This document shows, one piece after another, positions 1 to 6,604 of a stretch of DNA of 10,544 nt (the stretch's first letter is position 1; every line of letters begins with the position of its first letter). This DNA is from an uncultured Bacteroidota bacterium (GTDB taxonomy: Bacteria; Bacteroidota; Rhodothermia; Rhodothermales; UBA10348). The notes under the pieces were generated by a model. That model made no database searches. It saw nothing but the letters and a program-made list of their open reading frames with translations, and was not told the origin of the DNA. Position numbers and translations under genes: made by a program. The stretch spans positions 1-10,544 of the forward strand of contig CALBJU010000269.1 in NCBI GenBank assembly GCA_937893205.1. The letters are read 5' to 3'.

Positions 1-2796
1 CCTTTCATCGGATCCTATCCGATTCGGATTGAATTTTTTGGGGATGAAATTGATTCGATCCGCGAGTTTGATATTCACACGCAGCGCTCCATCAGCAGAA
101 AAACCAGCGCGCGCATTGTGCCGAATCTTGAGGGCACCTCCTCTCCCGCGGACTCACGAATCTCATTGACGAGCTATTTCCCTGCGGGGTCCCTACTGAT
201 TCTGAATGACAGTGCGGCGCTCTACGAAAGTGTCACGGAGGCTTTCAATAACAGAGCCGCGTCTCGAGCGTCAGCCATCACCCGCGCTGCACAACAGAAG
301 ACAGGATCGACACCCGATCTCCCGGAAACTGAGTCGCTCTACCTCGATGAGGCGGCTGTTCGAACCGCTACCTATCCGCTGTCGACCATTCATTTTGGGA
401 CCTTCCAGGAGGACGTCGCCGATCGAATCGAAGCAGATTCCGCGCCGCAACCGTCTTTCGATGCCAGAATTGCACAGCTTCGGCGCCGAATACTGGAAAA
501 CAGTACGAAGGGCCTGAATACGACGATTCTATGCGACAACCGTGGGCAGGAAGGCCGGCTTACCGAGCTCCTCGAAGATGATATCGTCGCGGAAAGAGTC
601 AGGCTGAAGGTGGAATCCATCCATAGAGGATTTGAAATTCCGGAAGTGAATCTGGCCCTCTATACCGATCATGAGATCTTCGAAAGGTACCACAGACCGA
701 CAGCGAGGAAACAGAAGAAGCGATATGGGGGGCTCAGTCTTCGTGAACTTCAACACCTTACGCCAGGGGATTTTGTGGTCCACATCGATTACGGGATCGG
801 AAAATTTGCTGGCCTGGAGCAGATAACGGTTCGCGATCGAAAACAGGAAGCCGTCAGGCTCGAGTATCTCAGTGGCGACACACTCTACGTGAATGTCAAC
901 GCTTTGCACAAGCTCCACAAGTACAAGGGTAAGGAAGGCCACCAGCCGCTCCTCACGAAATTGGGCTCGGGTCAGTGGGAAAAAGCCAAGACTCGGACCA
1001 AATCACGCGTCAAAGACATAGCACGGGATCTGATTCGACTCTACGCCCAAAGAAAGGCGTCCGACGGCTTCGCCTTTTCTGCCGACACCGTGTGGCAACG
1101 TGAACTCGAAGCGTCTTTTCAATTTGAAGATACTCCCGACCAGGCCTCGACGAGCGAAGCGGTCAAAGAGGATATGCAGCATCCACAACCCATGGACCGC
1201 CTGGTATGCGGGGATGTCGGATTCGGTAAGACGGAGATTGCGATCCGGGCCGCGTTCAAGGCCGTGCAGGACGGAAAGCAGGTCGCCATTCTCGTTCCGA
1301 CGACCGTCCTGGCGATGCAGCACCACCGCACGTTCCAAAAACGACTGGCCCACTACCCTGTCGAGATCGGAGTGCTGTCCAGATTTCGAACACCGGCACA
1401 ACTGAAAGAAACGCTAGCGCGGCTCGCGGCTGGACAAGTTGACATTCTTATCGGTACTCATCGCTTGATATCGAAAGACGTATTGTTCAAAGACCTGGGA
1501 TTACTCATTGTGGATGAGGAGCAGCGTTTCGGAGTTACCATGAAGGAAAAGCTCCGAAAACTTCGTGTGAGTGTGGATACGTTGACTCTGACCGCCACGC
1601 CAATTCCGCGTACCCTCCAGTTTTCATTGATGGGTGCGCGCGACCTCTCCATCATCGCCACGGCTCCAGAAAACCGTCAGCCCATCAACACCGAAATTCA
1701 TGCGTTCGACAAAGATCTAATCCGGGATGCCATGCTGTACGAGATCAATCGAGGTGGGCAGGTATTTTTCATTCACAATCGCGTCCAGTCTATTGATGAG
1801 TTTTCGGATATGCTGCGCATGCTCGTACCAGATGTCCGGATTCAGACTGCCCATGGGCAGATGAAGGGCGCCGATCTGGAGAGAGTGATGATGGGATTTG
1901 TCGAGGGTACATTTGATGTTCTCATCAGCACGAACATCATCGAAAACGGCCTGGACATACCAAACGCGAATACAATAATCATCAATCGGGCCGATTATTT
2001 CGGCCTCGCCGAGCTCCACCAACTTCGTGGACGAGTGGGTCGGTCCGATCGCAAGGCTTTCTGCTATCTACTGGTTCCTTCTGTCCACAGTCTTACCCGC
2101 GAGGCCAAACAGCGTCTTCAGGCCGTAGAAGAATTCAGCGAACTCGGGAGTGGATTCCACATCGCTATGCGAGACCTGGACATTCGCGGAGCAGGCAATA
2201 TGCTCGGCGCCGAACAGAGCGGATTCATTGCGGACGTAGGGTTCGAAACCTACCATCGCATACTTGACGAGGCCGTCGAAGAACTCCGGTCTGAAGAATT
2301 CTCAGAATTGTTCGAGGGATCTCGGAAACCGCGGGCCTCGGAGACGACGATCGAAGTCGACGCCGACGCCCTCATACCGGAGTCTTATCTGTCCAACAGG
2401 GTCGAGCGTCTGAATTTGTATCGGCGAATCTCAGAGTGCAAGCTCGCCACTGATGTCGCCGCCATTCGGGACGAGCTCGAGGACCGGTTCGGAAAACCTC
2501 CTTCAGAAGTTGAGAATCTTTTCTGCAGCGTCGAGCTCAAAATGTTGGGCCAGGAATTACGACTGACCAAGGTCACCTTCAAAAATGAACGACTCTTCTT
2601 GAGCGTTCCTGGTGCCGATGATGATGCATGGTTTTTTGACAACATCTTTCACCCATTACTCGAGCGGCTTTCAAAACTGGACAACGAGTATGTAATGAAG
2701 GAGAGCCGGGGTGGAAAACTTCGAGCGATCATCCAAACCGTTCCTTCCCTATCAGCCGCTCGAGACCTGTTAAAAAAACTCTCTGACGCCGCGTGA
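1..2796 (+). CDS. mfd: Transcription-repair coupling factor Mfd (5'-truncated by window edge)
   Basis: Mfd is a cytoplasmic DNA translocase that pushes RNA polymerase stalled at DNA damage off the template and recruits UvrA to start nucleotide excision repair. The frame is open from base 1 (PFIGSYPIRIEFFGDEIDSI), which matches the UvrB-like domain 1b. There is no start codon, and the 931 residues visible against about 1,150 usual mean roughly 200 N-terminal residues lie outside the window. Visible in order: end of domain 1b; the RNA-polymerase-interacting domain at about 745-930 (PGDFVVHIDYGIGKFAGLE); Walker A GDVGFGKT at 1210-1233; DEEQ box at 1513-1524; TATPIPRTL at 1591-1617; motif VI QLRGRVGRS at 2020-2046; and the C-terminal regulatory domain D7 (about 2200-2750). 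All core helicase motifs are intact. The stop is TGA. It converges on the WYL regulator. The methionine at 118 is internal, not the real start. Confidence 0.97.
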   Translation, partial: PFIGSYPIRIEFFGDEIDSIREFDIHTQRSISRKTSARIVPNLEGTSSPADSRISLTSYFPAGSLLILNDSAALYESVTEAFNNRAASRASAITRAAQQKTGSTPDLPETESLYLDEAAVRTATYPLSTIHFGTFQEDVADRIEADSAPQPSFDARIAQLRRRILENSTKGLNTTILCDNRGQEGRLTELLEDDIVAERVRLKVESIHRGFEIPEVNLALYTDHEIFERYHRPTARKQKKRYGGLSLRELQHLTPGDFVVHIDYGIGKFAGLEQITVRDRKQEAVRLEYLSGDTLYVNVNALHKLHKYKGKEGHQPLLTKLGSGQWEKAKTRTKSRVKDIARDLIRLYAQRKASDGFAFSADTVWQRELEASFQFEDTPDQASTSEAVKEDMQHPQPMDRLVCGDVGFGKTEIAIRAAFKAVQDGKQVAILVPTTVLAMQHHRTFQKRLAHYPVEIGVLSRFRTPAQLKETLARLAAGQVDILIGTHRLISKDVLFKDLGLLIVDEEQRFGVTMKEKLRKLRVSVDTLTLTATPIPRTLQFSLMGARDLSIIATAPENRQPINTEIHAFDKDLIRDAMLYEINRGGQVFFIHNRVQSIDEFSDMLRMLVPDVRIQTAHGQMKGADLERVMMGFVEGTFDVLISTNIIENGLDIPNANTIIINRADYFGLAELHQLRGRVGRSDRKAFCYLLVPSVHSLTREAKQRLQAVEEFSELGSGFHIAMRDLDIRGAGNMLGAEQSGFIADVGFETYHRILDEAVEELRSEEFSELFEGSRKPRASETTIEVDADALIPESYLSNRVERLNLYRRISECKLATDVAAIRDELEDRFGKPPSEVENLFCSVELKMLGQELRLTKVTFKNERLFLSVPGADDDAWFFDNIFHPLLERLSKLDNEYVMKESRGGKLRAIIQTVPSLSAARDLLKKLSDAA

Positions 2797-2931
2797 GTCG
2801 TGTAGTTATCGGCTCCAGGATTAATCGATGAACGTAGAGCGGCATCAAGTTTCCGATTAGTACTTACAACACTGTGTGCTGCAACGAGTAACGGAGACAA
2901 TCGAAATCGTCGGTAAGAACTGTACTATATA
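2797..2931. other. Convergent intergenic spacer between mfd and the WYL regulator
   Basis: This 135 bp spacer separates two genes that end towards each other, so transcription termination is expected here. I see no classic intrinsic terminator (GC-rich stem plus T-run) on either strand. The best structure is a short hairpin at 2896-2911. Read on the minus strand its 6 bp stem, with one G-U pair, closes on a UUCG tetraloop about 20 nt after the regulator's stop, but no T-tract follows. A small inverted repeat (ACACTGTGT) lies near 2870. No ORF of interest is present. Confidence 0.5.
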
Positions 2932-3903
2932 CTAGTAATTGCCCACTATTTTCTGCGCGGCCTCAAGATGCGCTTCGGCTAATTCTACAGGCTCAAGCAC
3001 CCGGACCGCCCCGCCGAATCTAAGTAACCATGATGCCAGATAGTTTTGATTCCCGAAATGGAAGGTCACCTCGACTCGGTCCTCCACACGGGTCTCCTTT
3101 TCTACTCGGGCAGGTATACTCGTTCTAGCTCTCACGTATGCAGTGTCATCGAACGACAGTGTTACCCGGATACTCGATGTCTGTTGCCCGTCTTGCTCCA
3201 GGTACGCCTGAAGATCGAATCCCTCGGGTCTGTCGAATCCCTCGCTCAACACGAACATCTCTTCGATGCGATCGAGGCGGAAATTGCGAATCTCCTCGCG
3301 CAGGTGATCGAATGCAATAAGATTCCAGTGATCAGTGTAGTAAACGAGGCCCAGCGGGTCGACACGACGCTGGGTCAATTCCTGGCGGCTGTCCACGAAG
3401 TATTCCATGATCACCTGTCTCGATCGAGCCGCAGCCTCAGATAGTTTGTACCATTTACCGGACTCTTCGCCCTCTGTACGAACCGCATGTACCCAATAGG
3501 GGTCGAGTACGGTATTGTCGGAAAGCTGATCGATGTATTCTCGAATCTCCCTTGGTAGAACAGATCGGATCTTCAGAGAAACGGCGTCGGCATCTTCCCT
3601 CATCGAAGCATCCGACTGGAGTTTCATGAACTCGGTACCCACGATCAACGTCGCCGCCTCTCTGGCGGTCAGCATTAGTGGCGGCAATTGATATCCCTCA
3701 AGGATTTCGTACCCACCGCCCTCAGAGTACGTCAGGGGAACGCCTGAGTCAGAAAGTGCGCGAAGATCTCTGAAGACCGTTCGGCGACTCACCCCGAAGT
3801 GCTCTGCCAGGTCTCTGCTCGTCAGATTAGGACGATTCTGCAGAAGTAAAATCGTCGCGAACAAGCGCTCCGTACGTGTTCCTTGCTTATCCGATTTGGC
3901 CAT
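2932..3903 (-). CDS. HTH/WYL-domain transcriptional regulator (YafY/DeoR-like)
   Basis: This is a probable DNA-binding transcription factor of 323 residues, a usual length for the YafY-type family. Residues about 11-65 form a winged helix-turn-helix (LTSRDLAEHFGVSRRTVFRD, then a wing around GGGYEIL). Residues about 150-220 form the WYL ligand-sensing domain. Its signature tripeptide reads W-N-L (residues 193-195) within YYTDHWNLIAFD, and the conserved arginine-rich strand RNFRLDRIEEM follows. Residues about 245-318 match the WCX C-terminal extension. WYL domains are known to bind nucleic acids or nucleotides in several systems; the ligand here is unknown. The ATG lies 3 bp after the rsmG stop with no clear Shine-Dalgarno sequence, so translation is probably coupled to rsmG. 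The position is where parA often sits in other genomes. The targets cannot be read from the sequence. Confidence 0.9.
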   Translation of the reverse strand: MAKSDKQGTRTERLFATILLLQNRPNLTSRDLAEHFGVSRRTVFRDLRALSDSGVPLTYSEGGGYEILEGYQLPPLMLTAREAATLIVGTEFMKLQSDASMREDADAVSLKIRSVLPREIREYIDQLSDNTVLDPYWVHAVRTEGEESGKWYKLSEAAARSRQVIMEYFVDSRQELTQRRVDPLGLVYYTDHWNLIAFDHLREEIRNFRLDRIEEMFVLSEGFDRPEGFDLQAYLEQDGQQTSSIRVTLSFDDTAYVRARTSIPARVEKETRVEDRVEVTFHFGNQNYLASWLLRFGGAVRVLEPVELAEAHLEAAQKIVGNY

Positions 3904-3906
3904 GAA

Positions 3907-4551
3907 TCAGCTATTAGACTGTGTGACGTGTACCAGGACCTTCGATCTAAAATAGGGATCACCGTCAAGCATGGATAGAGGTCTTATCGCGGTGTCCAGT
4001 TGGGGATGATCTGCTTCCAATTCCGCAATCTCTTTGGACAGATCTCCCCCCTTCATACAAATAAGACCGGTTTCCCATTCCTGGTCTCCTGACGTTGACT
4101 CATTTTTCTTTACCCTCATATGCCACTCCCACAACTCGGACAGAGACGCTGTTGCACGAGAAACAGAGTAATCAACGCTCCCCATCCAATCCTGGGCCCT
4201 TCCGTGCCAGGAGTTGCAATTGCTCAATCCCAGACGCCTGCAGAACAGATCTACCGCACGCGTTTTATTTGCGTTCGAATCGACGGCAGTAACCTGAATT
4301 CCAGGCCAGAGAATGGCAATGGGTATTGCCGGAAGCCCGCCTCCAGACCCCCAATCAACTACTGAACACCCGTCAGGAAAGGAAAGAGTCGCGTAAGCCA
4401 AACAGTGTCCGATATGATGCTGGCGTACCTGATCGATATCCGATCTGGAAATGAGGTTAAATCGCTGATTAACGTTCAGAAGCAGTTCCGCATACTCGTT
4501 CAGCAGCCGTTCCTGATCTTCTGACAGGGGTATCGGATAGGGTGTCGTCAT
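3907..4551 (-). CDS. rsmG: 16S rRNA (guanine-527-N7) methyltransferase RsmG
   Basis: RsmG (GidB) transfers a methyl group from S-adenosylmethionine to N7 of G527 in 16S rRNA, in the decoding region; its loss is known to give low-level streptomycin resistance. The protein has 214 residues, normal for the family. The N-terminal helix-rich part holds the family segment RFNLISRSDIDQVRQHHIGH. SAM motif I is VVDWGSGGGLPAIPIAI at residues 64-80, followed by the acidic strand end TAVDSNANKTRAVD (88-101). SRATASLSELWEW (131-143) matches the conserved SRA segment. The usual 'HILDS' motif reads H-H-I-G-H-C. The ATG is supported by a GGGAG ribosome-binding site 8 nt upstream. It sits downstream of mnmG, separated by a spacer carrying parS, and is followed after 3 bp by the WYL regulator. 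Confidence 0.95.
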   Translation of the reverse strand: MTTPYPIPLSEDQERLLNEYAELLLNVNQRFNLISRSDIDQVRQHHIGHCLAYATLSFPDGCSVVDWGSGGGLPAIPIAILWPGIQVTAVDSNANKTRAVDLFCRRLGLSNCNSWHGRAQDWMGSVDYSVSRATASLSELWEWHMRVKKNESTSGDQEWETGLICMKGGDLSKEIAELEADHPQLDTAIRPLSMLDGDPYFRSKVLVHVTQSNS

Positions 4552-4559
4552 GCGCAGTG

Positions 4560-4564
4560 CTCCC
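4560..4564 (-). promoter_or_regulatory. Ribosome-binding site of rsmG
   Basis: GGGAG on the minus strand lies 8 nt before the rsmG ATG. It fixes that ATG as the start and is one of the few clear Shine-Dalgarno sequences in the window. Confidence 0.6.
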
Positions 4565-4603
4565 GGAGTGGGCGCTTGACCCGACGCAATAAAGAGTGCG
4601 CAG

Positions 4604-4627
4604 AAAGTGTTTCACGTGAAACACTTT
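4604..4627. promoter_or_regulatory. parS: parS centromere site (ParB/Spo0J binding site)
   Basis: The core TGTTTCACGTGAAACA at 4608-4623 is identical to the canonical chromosomal parS sequence bound by ParB/Spo0J. Four more bases on each side (AAAG and CTTT) also pair, giving a perfect 24 bp palindrome. It lies in the spacer between mnmG and rsmG, 52 bp upstream of the rsmG start. From established knowledge, ParB loads at parS as a CTP-dependent clamp, spreads along DNA, works with ParA to segregate new origins and recruits SMC condensin; parS sites cluster near oriC. In RNA the palindrome could also fold as a hairpin in the mnmG-rsmG transcript, but there is no adequate T-run after it on the minus strand, so a terminator role is less likely. 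An exact 16 bp match in a non-coding spacer of the classical gid region makes the call strong. Confidence 0.93.
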
Positions 4628-4644
4628 TCTCAGAAACAGTCATG

Positions 4645-6546
4645 TCAGCTCTCTGAAGCCCCATTCTTGACCACCCTTCCGGATTTTAACAGGATCATCA
4701 GGACAGAAACGTCAGCTGGAGAAACACCTGATATCCTCGATGCCTGACCCAAATTCTCGGGTCTGATCTTCGAAAGCTTCTCACGTGCCTCGATGGTGAT
4801 GTTTGTGGTGCCCTGATAGTTGAAATCAAGTGGAATCCTCAGACCTTCCAACCGCTCCATTTTCTCTATCAGCTCATTTTCGCGCTCTATGTAGCCCTGA
4901 TACTTCAGATCGATCTCAACCATTTCCACGATGGCCTCGAGTCCCTCTGCGTGCTCGATCAGGCCTTCCATTTCAGAGATCTTGAGCAGGTTTTCCAGAT
5001 TTACCTCGGGCCGAAGTGCGAGCTTTGATAGTCTCTCACCGTGCTTGATCGGTGTACTTCCCACCGATTTCAGGTATTCGTTCACTACGGCCGGCTTCAC
5101 GGTTGTCTTTTTCACACTTTTTACCGTCCCGCGTCTTGCAGCGCGGCGAGCGCGCATGCGCGCGAGCCGCGCTTCATCAACCAATCCATATTCCGCACCC
5201 AATTCTGTCAGTCGCTCGTCGGCATTGTCCTGCCTGAGCATCATGCGGTGCTCCGCTCGAGAGGTAAACATCCTGTAGGGCTCATCTGTCCCTTTTGCCA
5301 CCAGATCATCGATCAGAACGCCGATATAGGCCTGTGATCGCTTCAGAATGAGCGCTTCAAGGCCGCGCACGTACTGTACGGCATTGATTCCCGCTATCAA
5401 TCCCTGCGCGCCCGCTTCCTCGTATCCCGTGGTGCCGTTTATCTGTCCTGCGAAGAATAGGCCACTCACATTCTTCGTCTCGAGCGAATATCGAAGCTGA
5501 TATGGGGGGAAGTAATCATATTCAATTGCATATCCCGGGCGCAGCATATGAACGTCTGCAAGACCCGGGACCGCGCGTATGGCCGAAAGTTGAACTTCCT
5601 CTGGGAGACTCGTCGAAAAGCCATTGACATAAATCTCATCCGTGTGCCACCCTTCCGGCTCAAGAAACAGCTGATGGCTGTCCTTTTCGGAAAACCGATC
5701 GATTTTATCCTCGATTGAGGGGCAATAACGAGGACCTGTGCCCTTGATACGACCAACAAACATGGGACTTCGCTCGAATCCAGTCCTGAGTATATCATGA
5801 ACCTCGGGACTCGTCAGGGTCAACCAGCAGCTTTTTTGGTGTTCCGGTAACACATCCGTCATATAACTGAACGGGGTCCGATATTCATCACCCTTCTGCT
5901 CTTCCAGCAAGGAATAATCAATTGTCCGGCCATCCAATCGAGGAGGAGTACCCGTTTTCAGGCGTCCTGATTCAAATCCAAGCCGGTGAAGCGCGCCTGT
6001 CAAGCCCGTGGAGGCTCCCTCCCCCATCCTGCCCCCGCCATACGACTTATCGCCTATATGGATCTGACCATTCATGAACGTACCGTTCGTCAGAATCACG
6101 GCTCGACTGGTGATATTCATTCCAAGTTGCGTCGTCACCCCAATGACACCTGTTTCATCGGTAAGCAGATCCATCGCCATGTCCGAGCGCATGAATAGAT
6201 TGGGTAATCCTTCCAAACGCCTGCGGATACTGGCCGCATACATATATCGATCACACTGCGCACGGGGAGACCAGACGGCCGGCCCCTTGCTTCTATTCAG
6301 CATGCGAAATTGAATACCAGATTCGTCGGTAGCCAGACCCATCAAGCCGCCAAGAGCATCGATCTCCCTCGCTATCTGCCCCTTTCCGATGCCGCCGATC
6401 GCCGGGTTACAGGACATCCGACCAATCGCCTCCAGGCTCATGGTGATGAGGAGCGTTCGCGCGCCCATCCGTGCTGCAGCAGCCGCGGCTTCGCTACCAG
6501 CGTGACCGCCTCCTACTACTATTATATCGTAATCTGTCTTACTCAA
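4645..6546 (-). CDS. mnmG: tRNA uridine-5-carboxymethylaminomethyl modification enzyme MnmG (GidA)
   Basis: MnmG is the FAD-dependent partner of MnmE. Together they add an aminomethyl or carboxymethylaminomethyl group to C5 of the wobble uridine (U34) of certain tRNAs, using methylenetetrahydrofolate and GTP. The protein has 633 residues (E. coli 629), full length. Visible: the N-terminal dinucleotide-binding motif DIIVVGGGHAGSEAA (residues 7-21); SCNPAIGGIGKGQ with Cys46; Cys275 in RYCPSIEDKI, matching the two family cysteines; the FAD-contact segment FAGQINGTTGYEEAGAQG (365-382); TSRAEHRMMLRQDNAD (428-443); and a helical C-terminal domain that contacts tRNA and MnmE. A basic stretch RLARMRARRAARR lies at residues 460-472. 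The start codon is TTG: the only in-frame ATG upstream (6577-6579) is cut off by a TAA at 6562-6564, and the next in-frame Met is residue 27, inside the FAD fold. Confidence 0.96.
   Translation of the reverse strand: MSKTDYDIIVVGGGHAGSEAAAAAARMGARTLLITMSLEAIGRMSCNPAIGGIGKGQIAREIDALGGLMGLATDESGIQFRMLNRSKGPAVWSPRAQCDRYMYAASIRRRLEGLPNLFMRSDMAMDLLTDETGVIGVTTQLGMNITSRAVILTNGTFMNGQIHIGDKSYGGGRMGEGASTGLTGALHRLGFESGRLKTGTPPRLDGRTIDYSLLEEQKGDEYRTPFSYMTDVLPEHQKSCWLTLTSPEVHDILRTGFERSPMFVGRIKGTGPRYCPSIEDKIDRFSEKDSHQLFLEPEGWHTDEIYVNGFSTSLPEEVQLSAIRAVPGLADVHMLRPGYAIEYDYFPPYQLRYSLETKNVSGLFFAGQINGTTGYEEAGAQGLIAGINAVQYVRGLEALILKRSQAYIGVLIDDLVAKGTDEPYRMFTSRAEHRMMLRQDNADERLTELGAEYGLVDEARLARMRARRAARRGTVKSVKKTTVKPAVVNEYLKSVGSTPIKHGERLSKLALRPEVNLENLLKISEMEGLIEHAEGLEAIVEMVEIDLKYQGYIERENELIEKMERLEGLRIPLDFNYQGTTNITIEAREKLSKIRPENLGQASRISGVSPADVSVLMILLKSGRVVKNGASES
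5141..5172. repeat. GC-rich 32 bp inverted repeat inside mnmG
   Basis: The outer arms GCGCGGC (5141-5147) and GCCGCGC (5166-5172) are exact reverse complements. Inside them is a perfect 14 bp palindrome GCGCGCATGCGCGC (5150-5163), with one GA pair of bases on each side left unpaired. It encodes the Arg/Ala-rich segment around RMRARRAARR of MnmG, so it may simply reflect repeated GCG and CGC codons. As RNA it would form a stable hairpin. Confidence 0.6.
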
Positions 6547-6561
6547 AACGTTATGTCGTCG

Positions 6562-6579
6562 TTACTCGTTGTTACACAT
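6562..6579 (-). CDS. Possible five-codon leader ORF upstream of mnmG
   Basis: On the minus strand an ATG at 6577-6579 is preceded, 10 nt upstream, by a Shine-Dalgarno-like GAAAGGA (6590-6596). It reads M-C-N-N-E and then TAA. It is in the same frame as mnmG, whose TTG start follows 15 nt after the TAA. This is the best ribosome-binding signal in the mnmE-mnmG spacer. It could be a leader minigene from which ribosomes reinitiate at TTG, the remains of an older longer mnmG N-terminus, or chance. The evidence is only the motif spacing and the frame; nothing shows that it is translated. Confidence 0.25.
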   Translation of the reverse strand: MCNNE

Positions 6580-6604
6580 CTTGTTATGTTCCTTTCTATA
6601 TCGG

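Noticed and set aside
529..942. 137-residue minus-strand ORF opposite mfd
   Set aside because: Antisense shadow of the conserved Mfd RNA-polymerase-interacting region; no family features.
1572..1580. DnaA-box-like TGTGGATAC in mfd
   Set aside because: One mismatch from the consensus, single and inside a conserved coding region, with no clustered boxes or AT-rich unwinding element nearby.
118..2796. mfd starting at the codon at position 118
   Set aside because: Coding similarity to Mfd continues upstream to base 1 without a stop, so the gene is cut by the window edge.
4604..4627. parS palindrome as an intrinsic terminator of mnmG
   Set aside because: The stem could fold in RNA, but only a short broken T-stretch follows on the minus strand, and the exact parS core is the more specific explanation.
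4779..4790. Second CACGTG site as a possible parS
   Set aside because: Only the central six bases and a few others match parS; the flanks are not palindromic and it lies in the mnmG coding sequence.
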